This document shows, one piece after another, positions 53,361 through 64,000 of a stretch of DNA of 64,000 nt (positions are counted from its first letter, which is position 1; every line of letters begins with the position of its first letter). The DNA comes from Scylla paramamosain (Eukaryota; Arthropoda; Malacostraca; Decapoda; Portunidae): assembly GCF_035594125.1 (NCBI RefSeq), contig NC_087197.1, positions 7,734,110 to 7,798,109 on the forward strand. Direction: 5' to 3'. Below the pieces are notes generated by a model. That model did no database searches. It was not told where the DNA came from and saw only the letters and a program-made list of their open reading frames with translations. Both the position numbers and the translations under genes were made by a program.

Positions 53361-56300
53361 AATGTGTATTATGAGTTTTTTTTTTTTAGTTCAAAAGAAC
53401 CAAAAGGCAAAAAAACACAAAAACTCGTGTATATGGAGAAGGTTCCTAGATACCAAAATGCTGAAACTCATGAATAACACTCTTAACTGAGAAACAGAAC
53501 AACCTTACTAAATGCGTGTATTTTGAGTGCTTTTCACATTCTCAGTTACCAAAACCCCAAATTGCATGCGAAATAACCTTTATGTGAGAAAAAAATGTCA
53601 TTACCAGAAAAGGGTCTTCTAAGTGTTTTTCGGAGTGATAGGCAATTTTGGTATCCAAAATGCAAAGTACTAAAAAGCAGGGCAAACATATTACATTGGA
53701 ATAACACTAATTTATACCAAAAACTTGCCTTTAAGTGTTTTTGAGCTGCTTAAATACCAAACCGCTAAAACGCATGCAAAACAAACTTTATGGAGAAACA
53801 GAATAACATTACCAAAAACATGTATTTTGAGTGTTTTTGATCATGTTATCTATAAAAACGCTTAAATACATGGAAAGAACATTATGTTTGGGAAACAAAA
53901 GGACATTACGAGAAACGTGTATTATGAGTGTTTTTTAAGTTCCTTAAGTACCAAAAAGCTAAAACCCACAAATAACACTCTTTATTTAGAAAATAAAAAA
54001 CAAAAAAAAATTTAGAAAATAGGATTTTTTTTTTTGTTATTCATATTCATAGGTACCGATATGCCAAAATTCTGGGAAAATTCAGGGCAATCATATAATA
54101 AAAAAATATTATCAAAAAAGTTAAATTCAGCTTTTTTTTCGGATTGTTATGTACCAAACCCTAAAGTGCATGCAAAGCCTCCTATATGAGGAAATTAAAC
54201 GACTTTACCAGAAATCTGTGTTTTGAGTGTTTTTTTAGCATGTTAGGCACCAAAATGATAAATAATATGGAACTCACTCTATATGGGAGTCCAAAACAAA
54301 GTTACTGAAAACGTGTCTTCTCAGTGTTTTACGTAGAAAATCGCTAAAACGGATGCAAAGCAACCAATATCAAGAATAAGAAAAATGTTACTAAAAAGAT
54401 ATATTTTGAGTGTTTTTCAGCTTGTTACCTACAAAAAAAAAACGCGAAAATTGATGTAAAGCACCCTATATTGGGAAACAAAAGGACATTGCAAGAAAAG
54501 TGTATCATGAGTGTTTTATAGTTCAAAAGAACCACAAGGGAAAAAACGCAAAATCTCGTGTATATGGAGAGGTTTCCTAGATACAAAAATGCTAAAACTC
54601 ATGTATAACACTCCTAATTGAGAAACAGAAAAACCTTAATAAATGCGTGTATTTTGAGTGCTTTTCACATTCTTAGTTACCAAAACCCCAAATTGCATGC
54701 AAAAATAGACTTGTGGGATAAAAAAAATGACTTTGTCAGAAAAGTGTCTTTTGAGTGTTTTTGAGCGTGATAGGCAATAAAGCACTAAAAAAGAGGGATA
54801 TCACATTACATTGGAGGAAAACGAATTTTTACCAAGAACTTGCCTTTAAGTGTTTTTGAGCTCCTGATATACCAATACACTAAAACGCTTTGAAAACACT
54901 CTTTATGGTGAAACAGAATAACTTTACCAAAAACATGTATTTTGAGTGTTTTTGATCATGTTGCCAATAAAAACGCTAAAATACATGCAAAGAACACTAT
55001 TTTTGGGAAACGAAAGGAGATTACGAGAAACGTGTATTATGAGTGTTTTTAAGTTCATTAATTACCAAAAAGCTAAAAGCCACAAATAACACTCTTTATT
55101 GAGAAACAATAAAAAAATAAAAAAAAAATACAATATTTTTTTTCTTTCTTATTCATCTTCACAGGTACCGAGATGCCAAAATTCGGGCAAAATTCAGGAA
55201 ATTATGTGAAATAAAAACATTATCCAAAAAGTTAAATTTAGCTTTTATCGGACTGCTATGTACCAAACCCGTAAAGTGCATGCAAAGCCACATATATGGG
55301 GAAATTAAATGTCTTTGCCAGAAAACGGTCTTATGAGTGTTTTTCAGCATGTTAGGAACCAACATGATAAATAACATGGAAGTCAATCTATATGGGAATC
55401 CAAAACAAAATTACTAAAAACGTGTCTTATCGGTGTTTTACGTAGAAAAGCGCCAAAACGGATGCAAACCAACCAATATGAACAAATGAAATAACATTAC
55501 CAAAAAGGTATATTTTGAACATTTTTGAAATTGTTACCTACAAAAAACACGAAAATGGATGGAAAGCACTCTATATTGGGAAGCAAAAGGACATTACGAG
55601 GAACGTGTATAATGAGTGTTTTATAGTTTCACAAGAACTACAAGGCAAAAAACGCAAAAACTTGTGTATATAGAGAAGTTTCTTATATTCCAAAATGCTG
55701 AAACTCTGGAACAACACTCTTAATTGAGAAACAAAACCATCTTACTTAATGCGTGTATTTTGAGTGCTTTTCACATCCTTAGTTACCAAAACCCTAAATT
55801 ATATGCGAAACCAGCTTTATGTAAGAAAAAAATGACATTACCAGAAAAATGTCTTTTGAGTGTTTTTGAGCGTGTTAGGCAATAAAGCACTAAAAAGCAG
55901 GGCAATCACATTACACTGGAACAAAACCAATTTTTAACAAGAACTTGCCTTTAAGTGTATTTGAGCTCGTTATATACCATAACGCTAAAATGCATGCAAA
56001 ATACACTTTATGGTGAAACAGAATAACATTACGAAAAACATGTATTTTGAGTGTTTTTGATCATGTTACCAATAAAAACGCTTAAATACATGCAAAGAAC
56101 CCCATTTTTGGGAAATGAAAGGACATGACGAGAAACGTGTATTATGAGTGCTTTTAAATTCATTAAGTACGAAAAAGCTAAAAGCCACAAATTACACTCT
56201 TTATTGAGAAAAAAAAATACAATATTTTTTTTTCATTCTTATTCATCTTCACAGGTAACGAGGTGCCAAAATTCGGGAAATTTTCAGGAAATTATATGAA

Positions 56301-57310
56301 ATAAGGACATTATCAAAAAAGTTAAATTTAGCTTTTTTTTCGGACTGTTATGTACCAAACCCCTAAAGTGCATGCAAAGCCATCTATATGGGGAAATTAA
56401 ACGTCTTTGCCAGAAAACTTTCTTATGAGTGTTTTTCAGCATGTTAGGAACCAACACGATAAAACCCAAGGAAGTCAATCTATATGAGAATCCAAAACAA
56501 AATTACTGAAAACGTGTCTTTTCGGTGTTTTATGTAGAAAACGCTAAAATGGATGCAAAACAACCAAAATGAAGAAATAGAATAACATTACCAAAATGGT
56601 ATATTATTTGTGTTTTTAAAATTGTTACCTACAAAAAACGCGAAAATGGATGGAAAGGACTCTATATTGGGAAGCAAAAGGCACTAAAAAGCATGTTAGG
56701 CACCAAAACGATAAATAATATGAAAGTCACTCTATATACAAATCTAAAACAAAATTACTGGAAACGTGCGTTTTAAAAGATTTACGTAGAAAAACGCTAA
56801 AACAGATGCAAACCAACTAATATAAATAAATAGAATAACATTATCAAAAAAAGTATATTTTGTGTGTTTTTGAGCTTGTTACATAAAAAAAACGCGAAAA
56901 TGGATGCAAAGCACTTTATATAAGGAAAAAAAAGGACATAAAGAGAAGCGTATATAATGAGTGTTTTATAGTTTCACCAGAATCACAAGCCAAACAACGC
57001 AAAAACTCGACTGTATGGAGAAGATTCTAAGATACCAAAATTCTGAAACTCATGAATAACAGTCTTAATCAATAAACAGAACAACCTTACTAAATGCGTG
57101 TATTTTGAGTGCTTTTTTTACATTCTTAGTTACCAAAACCCCAAATTCCATGCGAAACTAGCTTTATGTGGGAAAAATATGATATTACCAGAAAAGTGTC
57201 TTTGAGTGTTTTTGAGCGTGTTAGGCAATAAAGCACTAAAAAGCAGGGCAATCATATTACATGGGAATAAAACCAACTTTTAAGAAGAACTTGCCTTTTA
57301 GTGTTTTTGA
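53361..57310 (+). repeat. Satellite array a-b-c-d of super-HOR copy 1
   Basis: Four HOR units run in the order a, b, c, d as at 4.15-8.05 kb, followed by the recurrent junction. Variant a contains an extra insertion-like phrase, caattttggtatccaaaatg, at about 53,643, which forms a small inverted repeat (attttggtatccaaaat) and is also present in copy 2. M7 modules are near 54,000, 55,110 and 56,210. No gene is visible. Confidence 0.9.
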
Positions 57311-57796
57311 CACGCATTTAGTAAGGTTGCTCTGTTTCTCAATTAAGAGTGTTATTCACGAGTTTCTGCATTTTGGTATCTAGAAAACTTCTCCATATAC
57401 ACGAGTTTTTGCGTTTTTTGCCTTGTGGTTTTTTTGAACTATAAAACATTCATTATACACTTTTCTTGCAATGTCCCTTTGTTTCCCAATATAGAGTGCT
57501 TTGTAACAATTTTTGCGTTTTATTTTTTTGTAGGTAACAAGCTCAAAAACACTCAAAATATACATTTTTGGTAATGTTTTTCTGCTTCTTGATATGGGTT
57601 GGTTTGCATCAGTTTTAGCGTTTTTCTACGTAAAACACTGAGAAGACAGGTTTTCAGTAATTTTCTTTTGGATTCCCACATAGAGTGAGTTCTTTATTAT
57701 TTATCGTTTTGGTGCCTAACATGCTGAAAAACACTCAAAAGACAGATTTCTGGTAAGGTCTTTAATTTCCTCATATGCGAGGCCTTGCATGTCTTT
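57311..57796 (-). repeat. Inverted satellite block, recurrent type, super-HOR array
   Basis: Entry is tttttga|cacgcattt and exit is gcatgtcttttcagtg. This version is more complete than the one at 1,728-2,185, keeping ctgcattttggtatctag between the M2 halves. The super-HOR copy boundary used here (57,676) lies inside it. Confidence 0.9.
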
Positions 57797-58701
57797 TCAG
57801 TGTTTTTGAACGTGTTACGCAATAAAGCAGTAAAAGGAAAGTCAATTACATTACATGGGAATAAAACCAAATTTTACAAAGAACTTGCCTTTAAGTGTTT
57901 TTGAGCGCCTTACATACCAAAACGCTAAAATGCATGCAAAATACATTTTATAAAGAAACAGAATAATATTACCAAATACATGTATTTTGAGTGTTTTTGA
58001 TCATGATATCTATAAAAACGCTTAAATACATGCAAAGAACTTTATGTTTGGGAAACGAAAGGACATTACGAGAAACGTGTATTATGAGTGTTTTTTTTAA
58101 TTTTTTTCAGTACCTAAAAGCTAAAACTCACAAATAACACTCTTTATTTAGATAAAAAAAAATAATTAACAAAAAATTAAAAAAATTGGATTTTTTATTT
58201 ATTTATTTATTTTTTTTATTTATCCTTATAGGTATCGAGATGCCAAAATTCTGCCAAATTTCAGGGAATTTATGTGGAAAAAAGAACATTACCAAAAGAG
58301 TTATTTATAGCTTTTTTTTCGGATTGTTATGTACCAAACCCTAAAGTGCATCCAAAGCCACCTATATAGGGAAGTTAAACGACTTTACCAGAAACCTGTC
58401 TTTTCAGTGTTTTTCAGCATGTTAGGCACTAAAACGATAAATAATATGGTAGTCAGTGAATATGTGAATCCAAAAGAAAATTACTGAAAACGTGTCTTTT
58501 CAGTGTTTTACGTAGAAAAACGCTAAAGCGGATGCAAACCAACCTTTATGAAGAAATAGAATAATATTACCAAAAAGATATATTTTGAGTATTTTTGAGC
58601 TTGTTACCTACAAAAAAATGCAAAAATGGATATAAAGCACTCTATATTAGGAAACAAAAGGACATTACGAGAAACGTGTATAATGAGTGTTTTATAGTTT
58701 T

Positions 58702-59225
58702 AAAAAAAACAAAAAAAAAGAACGCCAAAATGCACACAAATTAACCAAACAAATGGGATTTTTCCTCATGTTAGGTACAACAATCTATACAGAATATAAA
58801 AAAACAGAACAACATTACCAAAAACGTATATTGTAAGTGTTTTTGAGCTTCTTTGGTAATAAAATACTGAATCACGTGATTAGCACATTCATTTAGGCGT
58901 TTTGGTTTCTCAAAAGCTGGAAAACGCTTAAATCATACGTTTTTGGTAATGTCTCCCGATAAAGTCTATTGTGCACGCGTTTTAGCATTTTGGAACGTAA
59001 GAAGCTCAAAAACACTCAAAAGACACCATTTTGATAATGTTGTTTTGATTTTTATATAGAGTGTCTTCCATGCTCTTTAGAGTTTTGGTGCTAACGTTGA
59101 AAAGCCCCGAAATAACATTTTTTCTGGGAATGACGTCTCTTTACCTTATAAAGGGTGAAATGGATGATTTTTTGCGTATTGGTACGAAATAAGCTGAAAA
59201 ACATTCAAAATACACGTTTTTGGCA
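58702..59225. repeat. Divergent satellite island, copy 2
   Basis: The content is the same as 52,842-53,360: a + part up to 58,869, the palindrome at 58,870-58,881, and a - part to 59,225. Differences are few, for example tcatttaggcg for tcatataggcg and gaatgacgtc for gaatgtcgtc. The conservation between copies reflects recent joint amplification, not demonstrated function. Confidence 0.85.
58870..58881. other. Perfect 12 bp palindrome aatcacgtgatt at orientation switch, copy 2
   Basis: This is identical to the palindrome at 53,005-53,016 and sits at the same + to - switch inside the divergent island. It contains CACGTG. I infer no proven function. Confidence 0.75.
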
Positions 59226-62200
59226 AATGTGTATTATGAGTTTTTTTTTTTTATAGTTCAAAAGAACCAAAAGGCAAAAAAACACAAAAACTCGTGTATA
59301 TGGAGAAGGTTCCTAGATACCAAAATGCTGAAACTCATGAATAACACTCTTAACTGAGAAACAGAACAACCTTACTAAATGCGTGTATTTTGAGTGCTTT
59401 TCACATTCTCAGTTACCAAAACCCCAAATTGCATGCGAAATAACCTTTATGTGAGAAAAAATGTCATTACCAGAAAAGGGTCTTTTAAGTGTTTTTTCGG
59501 CGTGATAGCCAATTTTGGTATCCAAAATGCAAAGTACTAAAAAGCAGGGCAAACATATTACATTGGAATAACACTAATTTATACCAAAAACTTGCCGTTA
59601 AGTGTTTTTGAGCTGCTTAAATACCAAACCGCTAAAACGCATGCAAAACAAACTTTATGGAGAAACAGAATAACATTACCAAAAACATGTATTTTGAGTG
59701 TTTTTGATCATGTTATCTATAAAAACGCTTAAATACATGGAAAGAACATTATGTTTGGGAAACAAAAGGACATTACGAGAAACGTGTATTATGAGTGTTT
59801 TTTAAGTTCCTTAAGTACCAAAAACCTAAAACCCACAAATAACACTCTTTATTTAGAAAATAAAAAACAAACAAAAATTTAAAAAAATAGGAATTTTTTT
59901 TTTGTTATTCATATTCATATGTACCGATATGCCAAAATTCTGGGAAAATTCAGGGCAATCATATAATAAAAAAATATTATCAAAAAAGTTAATTTCAGCT
60001 TTTTTTTCGGATTGTTATGTACCAAACCCTAAAGTGCATGCAAAGCCTCCTATATGAGGAAATTAAACGACTTTACCAGAAATCTGTGTTTTGAGTGTTT
60101 TTTAGCATGTTAAGCACCAAAATGATAAATAATATGGAACTCACTCTATATGGGAGTCCAAAACAAAGTTACTGCAAACGTGTCTTCTCAGTGTTTTACG
60201 TAGAAAATCGCTAAAACGGATGCAAAGCAACCAATATCAAGAATAAGAAAAATGTTACTAAAAAGATATATTTTGAGTGTTTTTCAGCTTGTTACCTACA
60301 AAAAAAAAAAAAACGCGAAAATTGATGTAAAGCACCCTATATTGGGAAACAAAATGACATTGCAAGAAAAGTGTATCATGAGTGTTTTATAGTTCAAAAG
60401 AACCACAAGGGAAAAAACGCAAAATCTCGTGTATATGGAGAGGTTTCCTAGATACAAAAATGCTAAAACTCATGTATAACACTCCTAATTGAGAAACAGA
60501 AAAACCTTAATAAATGCGTGTATTTTGAGTGTTTTTCACATTCTTAGTTACCAAAACCCCAAATTGCATGCAAAAATAGACTTGTGGGATAAAAAAAATG
60601 ACTTTGCCAGAAAAGTGTCTTTTGAGTGTTTTTGAGCGTGATAGGCAATAAAGCACTAAAAAAGAGGGATATCACATTACATTGGAGGAAAACGAACTTT
60701 TACCAAGAACTTGCCTTTAAGTGTTTTTGAGCTCCTTATATACCAAAACACTAAAACGCATTGAAAACACTCTTTATGGTGAAACAGAATAACTTTACCA
60801 AAAACATGTATTTTGAGTGTTTTTGATCATGTTGCCAATAAAAACGCTAAAATACATGCAAAGAACACTATTTTTGGGAAACGAAAGGAGATTACGAGAA
60901 ACGTGTATTATGAGTGTTTTTAAGTTCATTAATTACCAAAAAGCTAAAAGCCACTAATAACACTTTATTGAGAAACAATAAATAAATAAAAAAAAATACA
61001 ATATTTTTTTTCTTTCTTATTCATCTTCACAGGTACCGAGATGCCAAAATTCGGGCAAAATTCAGGAAATTATGTGAAATAAAAACATTATCCAAAAAGT
61101 TAAATTTAGCTTTTATCGGACTGCTATGTACCAAACCCGTAAAGTGCATGCAAAGCCACATATAAGGGGAAATTAAATGTTTTTGCCAGAAAACGGTCTT
61201 ATGAGTGTTTTTCAGCATGTTAGGAACCAACACGATAAATAACATGGAAGTCAATCTATATGGGAATCTAAAACAAAATTACTAAAAACGTGTCTTATCG
61301 GTGTTTTACGTAGAAAAACGCTAAAACGGATGCAAACCAACCAATATGAAGAAATGAAATAACATTACCAAAAAGGTATATTTTGAGCATTTTTGAAATT
61401 GTTACCTACAAAAAACACGAAAATGGATGGAAAGCACTCTATATTGGGAAGCAAAAGGACATTACGAGGAACGTGTATAATGAGCGTTTTATAGTTTCAC
61501 AAGAACTACAAGGCAAAAAACGCAAAAACTTGTGTATATAGAGAAGTTTCTTACATTCCAAAATGCTGAAACTCTGGAACAACACTCTTAATTGAGAAAC
61601 AAAACCATCTTACTTAATGCGTGTATTTTGAGTGCTTTTCACATCCTTAGTTACCAAAACCCTAAATTACATGCGAAACCAGCTTTATGTGGGAAAAAAA
61701 TGACATTACCAGAAAAATGTCTTTTGAGTGTTTTTGAGCGTGTTAGGCAATAAAGCACTAAAAAGCAGGGCAATCACATTACACTGGAATAAAACCAATT
61801 TTTAACAAGAACTTGCCTTTAAGTGTATTTGAGCTCGTTTTATACCAAAACGCTAAAATGCATGCAAAATACACTTTATGGTGAAACAGAATAACATTAT
61901 GAAAAACATGTATTTTGAGTGTTTTTGATCATGTTACCAATAAAAACGCTTAAATACATGCAAAGAACCCCATTTTTGGGAAATGAAAGTACATGACGAG
62001 AAACGTGTATTATGATTGCTTTTAAATTCATTAAGTACGAAAAAGCTAAAAGCCACAAATTACACTCTTTATTGAGAAAAAAAAATACAATATTTTTTTT
62101 TCATTCTTATTCATCTTCACAGGTAACGAGGTGCCAAAATTCGGGAAATTTTCAGGAAATTATATGAAATAAGGATATTATCAAAAAAGTTAAATTTAGC

Positions 62201-63175
62201 TTTTTTTTCGGACTGTTATGTACCAAACCCCTAAAGTGCATGCAAAGCCACCTATATGGGGAAATTAAACGTCTTTGCCAGAAAACTGTCTTATGAGTGT
62301 TTTTCAGCATGTTAGGAACCAACACGATAAAACCCAAGGAAATCAATCTATATGAGAATCCAAAACAAAATTACTGAAAACGTGTCTTTTCGGTGTTTTA
62401 TGTAGAAAACGCTAAAATGGATGCAAAACAACCAAAATGAAGGAATAGAATAACATTACCAAAATGGTATATTATTTGTGTTTTTGAAATTGTTACCTAC
62501 AAAAAACGCGAAAATGGATGGAAAGCACTCTATATTGGGAAGCAAAAGCCACCAAAAAGCATGTTAGGCACCAAAACGATAAATAATATGAAAGTCACTC
62601 TATATGGAAATCTAAAACAAAATTACTGGAAACGTGTGTTTTAAAAGATTTACGTAGAAAAACGCTAAAACAGATGCAAACGAACTAATATAAATAAATA
62701 GAATAACATTATCAAAAAATATATATTTTTGTGTGTTTTTGAGCATGTTACATAAAAAAAACGCGAAAATGGATGCAAAGCACTCTATATAAGGAAAAAA
62801 AAGGACATAACGAGAAGCGTATATAATGAGTGTTTTATAGTTTCACCAGAATCACAAGGCAAACAACGCAAAAACTCGACTGTATGGAGAAGATTCTAAG
62901 ATACCAAAATTCTGAAACTCATGAATAACAGTCTTAATCAAGAAACAGAACAACCTTACTAAATGCGTGTATTTTGAGTGTTTTTTTTACATTCTTAGTT
63001 ACCAAAACCCCAAATTCCATGCGAAACTAGCTTTATGTGGGAAAAATATATTACCAGAAAAGTGTCTTTGAGTGTTTTTGAGCGTGTTAGGCAATAAAGC
63101 ACTAAAAAGCAGGGCAATCATATTACATGGGAATAAAACCAACTTTTAAGAAGAACTTGCCTTTTGGTGTATTTG

Positions 63176-63660
63176 ACACGCATTAGTAAGGTTGTTCTGT
63201 TTCTCAATTAAGAGTGTTATTCACGAGTTTCTGCATTTTGGTATCTAGAAAATTTCTCCATATACACGAGTTTTTGCGTTTTTTGCCTTGTGGTTCTTTG
63301 AACTATAAAACATTCGTTACACACTTTTCTTGCAATGTCCCTTTGTTTCCCAATATAGAGTGCTTTGTATCAATTTTTGCGTTTTATTTTTTTGTAGGTA
63401 ACAAGCTCAAAAACACTCAAAATATACATTTTTGGTAATGTTTTTCTGCTTCTTGATATGGGTTGGTTTGCATCAGTTTTAGCGTTTTTCTACGTAAAAC
63501 ACTGAGAAGACAGGTTTTCAGTAATTTTCTTTTGGATTCCCACATACAGTGAGTTCTTTATTATTTATCGTTTTGGTGCCTAACATGCTGAAAAAAACTC
63601 AAAAGACAGATTTCTGGTAAAGTCTTTAATTTCCTCATATGCGAGGCCTTGCATGTCTTT
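63176..63660 (-). repeat. Inverted satellite block, recurrent type, last copy
   Basis: Entry is atttga|cacgcatta, slightly altered from the others by the loss of one T. Exit is gcatgtcttttgagtg. The content matches 57,311-57,796, including the tttttatttttttg-like run before taggtaacaagctc. Confidence 0.9.
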
Positions 63661-64000
63661 TGAGTGTTTTTGAACGTGTTACGCAATAAAGCACTAAAAG
63701 GAAGGTCAATCACATTACATGGGAATAAAACCAAATTTTACCAAGAACTTGCCTTTAAGTGTTTTTGAGCGCCTTACATACCAAAACGCTAAAATGCATG
63801 CAAAATACATTTTATAAAGAAACAGAATAATATTACCAAATACATGTATTTTGAGTGTTTTTGATCATGATATCTATAAAAACGCTTAAATACATGCAAA
63901 GAACTTTATGTTTGGGAAACGAAAGGACATTACGAGAAACGTGTATTATGAGTGTTTTTTTTATTTTTTTCAGTACCTAAAAGCTAAAACCCACAAATAA
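63540..64000 (+). repeat. Super-HOR copy 3, partial (cut by window end)
   Basis: This is the first 461 bases of a third copy. After the inverted exit at 63,660 it has gagtgtttttgaacgtgtta, M5, M6 and the start of M7, matching 51,802-52,262 and 57,676-58,138. The tandem array therefore continues beyond the window. Confidence 0.9.

Larger units (their letters stand above)
51802..57675 (+). repeat. Super-HOR copy 1 (about 5.87 kb)
   Basis: The copy starts at ccacatagagtgag right after a joint with the older array (atttcctgaact|ccacatag). It contains an inverted exit at 51,919, one HOR, the divergent island at 52,842-53,360, and then variants a (53,400), b (54,575), c (55,700) and d (57,000). 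The inverted junction follows at 57,310. The next copy starts 5,874 bases later with the same order and few visible differences. Confidence 0.92.
57797..63175 (+). repeat. Satellite array of super-HOR copy 2, direct orientation
   Basis: This is direct-orientation satellite interrupted only by the divergent island. M7 modules with A/T runs lie near 58,150, 59,870, 60,980 and 62,080. Variant b keeps the gaggtttcctagatac mark and variant c the aactctggaacaacac mark. No gene is visible. Confidence 0.9.
57676..63539 (+). repeat. Super-HOR copy 2 (about 5.86 kb)
   Basis: This copy repeats copy 1 in order: inverted exit at 57,796, one HOR, divergent island at 58,702-59,225, variants a (59,270), b (60,430), c (61,570) and d (62,870), and junction at 63,175. 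By eye the differences are scattered substitutions and A/T-run length changes. The following copy begins 5,864 bases later. Confidence 0.92.

Noticed and set aside
55159..55386. Recurrent small frame beginning MTSMLFIV, seen also at 698, 19,416, 33,724, 36,127, 56,284, 61,027 and 62,152
   Set aside because: Recurrence follows from the HOR. The copies differ by frameshifts and scattered replacements, and no ribosome or promoter context supports translation.
51802..64000. 5.87 kb repeat as an assembly duplication
   Set aside because: The copies differ by scattered substitutions and run-length changes, and a partial third copy follows. That fits a genuine tandem array better than an exact duplication error, although long reads are needed for certainty.

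Overview
The whole 64 kb window is AT-rich (roughly 30% GC by eye) tandem-repeat satellite DNA. I found no protein-coding gene, RNA gene, CRISPR array or recognisable transposon. Every open frame is short, and most recur as frames read through one repeat unit. The DNA is eukaryotic heterochromatin-type sequence. A plant-like centromeric, pericentromeric or knob array is my best guess, but nothing in the sequence fixes the organism. I do not recognise the monomer as a named satellite family.

The structure is hierarchical. Level 1 is a diverged monomer of about 96-97 bp. It starts with a gagtgttttt box, has a core like aaaacgctaaaacgcatg followed by caaa, and ends with a box like aacattaccaaaaacgtg. 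Level 2 is a higher-order repeat (HOR) of about 1.1 kb made of some 10-11 distinguishable monomers. One section, called the M7 module here, carries A/T-only runs and a taggtaccgag landmark. Level 3 is a super-HOR in which four HOR variants (a-b-c-d) are followed by a short inverted block. In the last 12 kb this has been amplified into a young tandem array with a period of about 5.87 kb (51,802-57,675; 57,676-63,539; partial from 63,540).

Layout by orientation, where + means reading gagtgttttt on the given strand: + 1-1,727; - 1,728-2,185; + 2,186-8,050; - 8,051-8,361; + 8,362-12,529; - 12,530-12,825 (a small fold-back); + 12,826-20,482; a 37 bp - relic to 20,519; + to 25,948; - to 28,079; + to 28,535; - to 28,730; + to 37,185, including an (AT)87 tract; - to 37,644; + to 39,722; - to 51,919; + to 57,310 with a divergent island at 52,842-53,360; - to 57,796; + to 63,175 with a second island copy at 58,702-59,225; - to 63,660; + to the end.

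Three large-scale events overlie this. The first is an inverted duplication with arms of about 8 kb (20,516-28,726 against 36,995-45,066) around an 8.3 kb spacer. The second is a set of direct segmental copies (for example about 2.83-8.05 kb against 16.61-20.48 kb, and 13.9-16.6 kb against 28.7-30.6 kb). The third is one strand-switch junction that recurs nine times, so that inversion predates the later amplifications. There is no gene system here. The interest lies in how this satellite array has evolved. All boundaries were read by eye and are good to about 10 bp unless stated.
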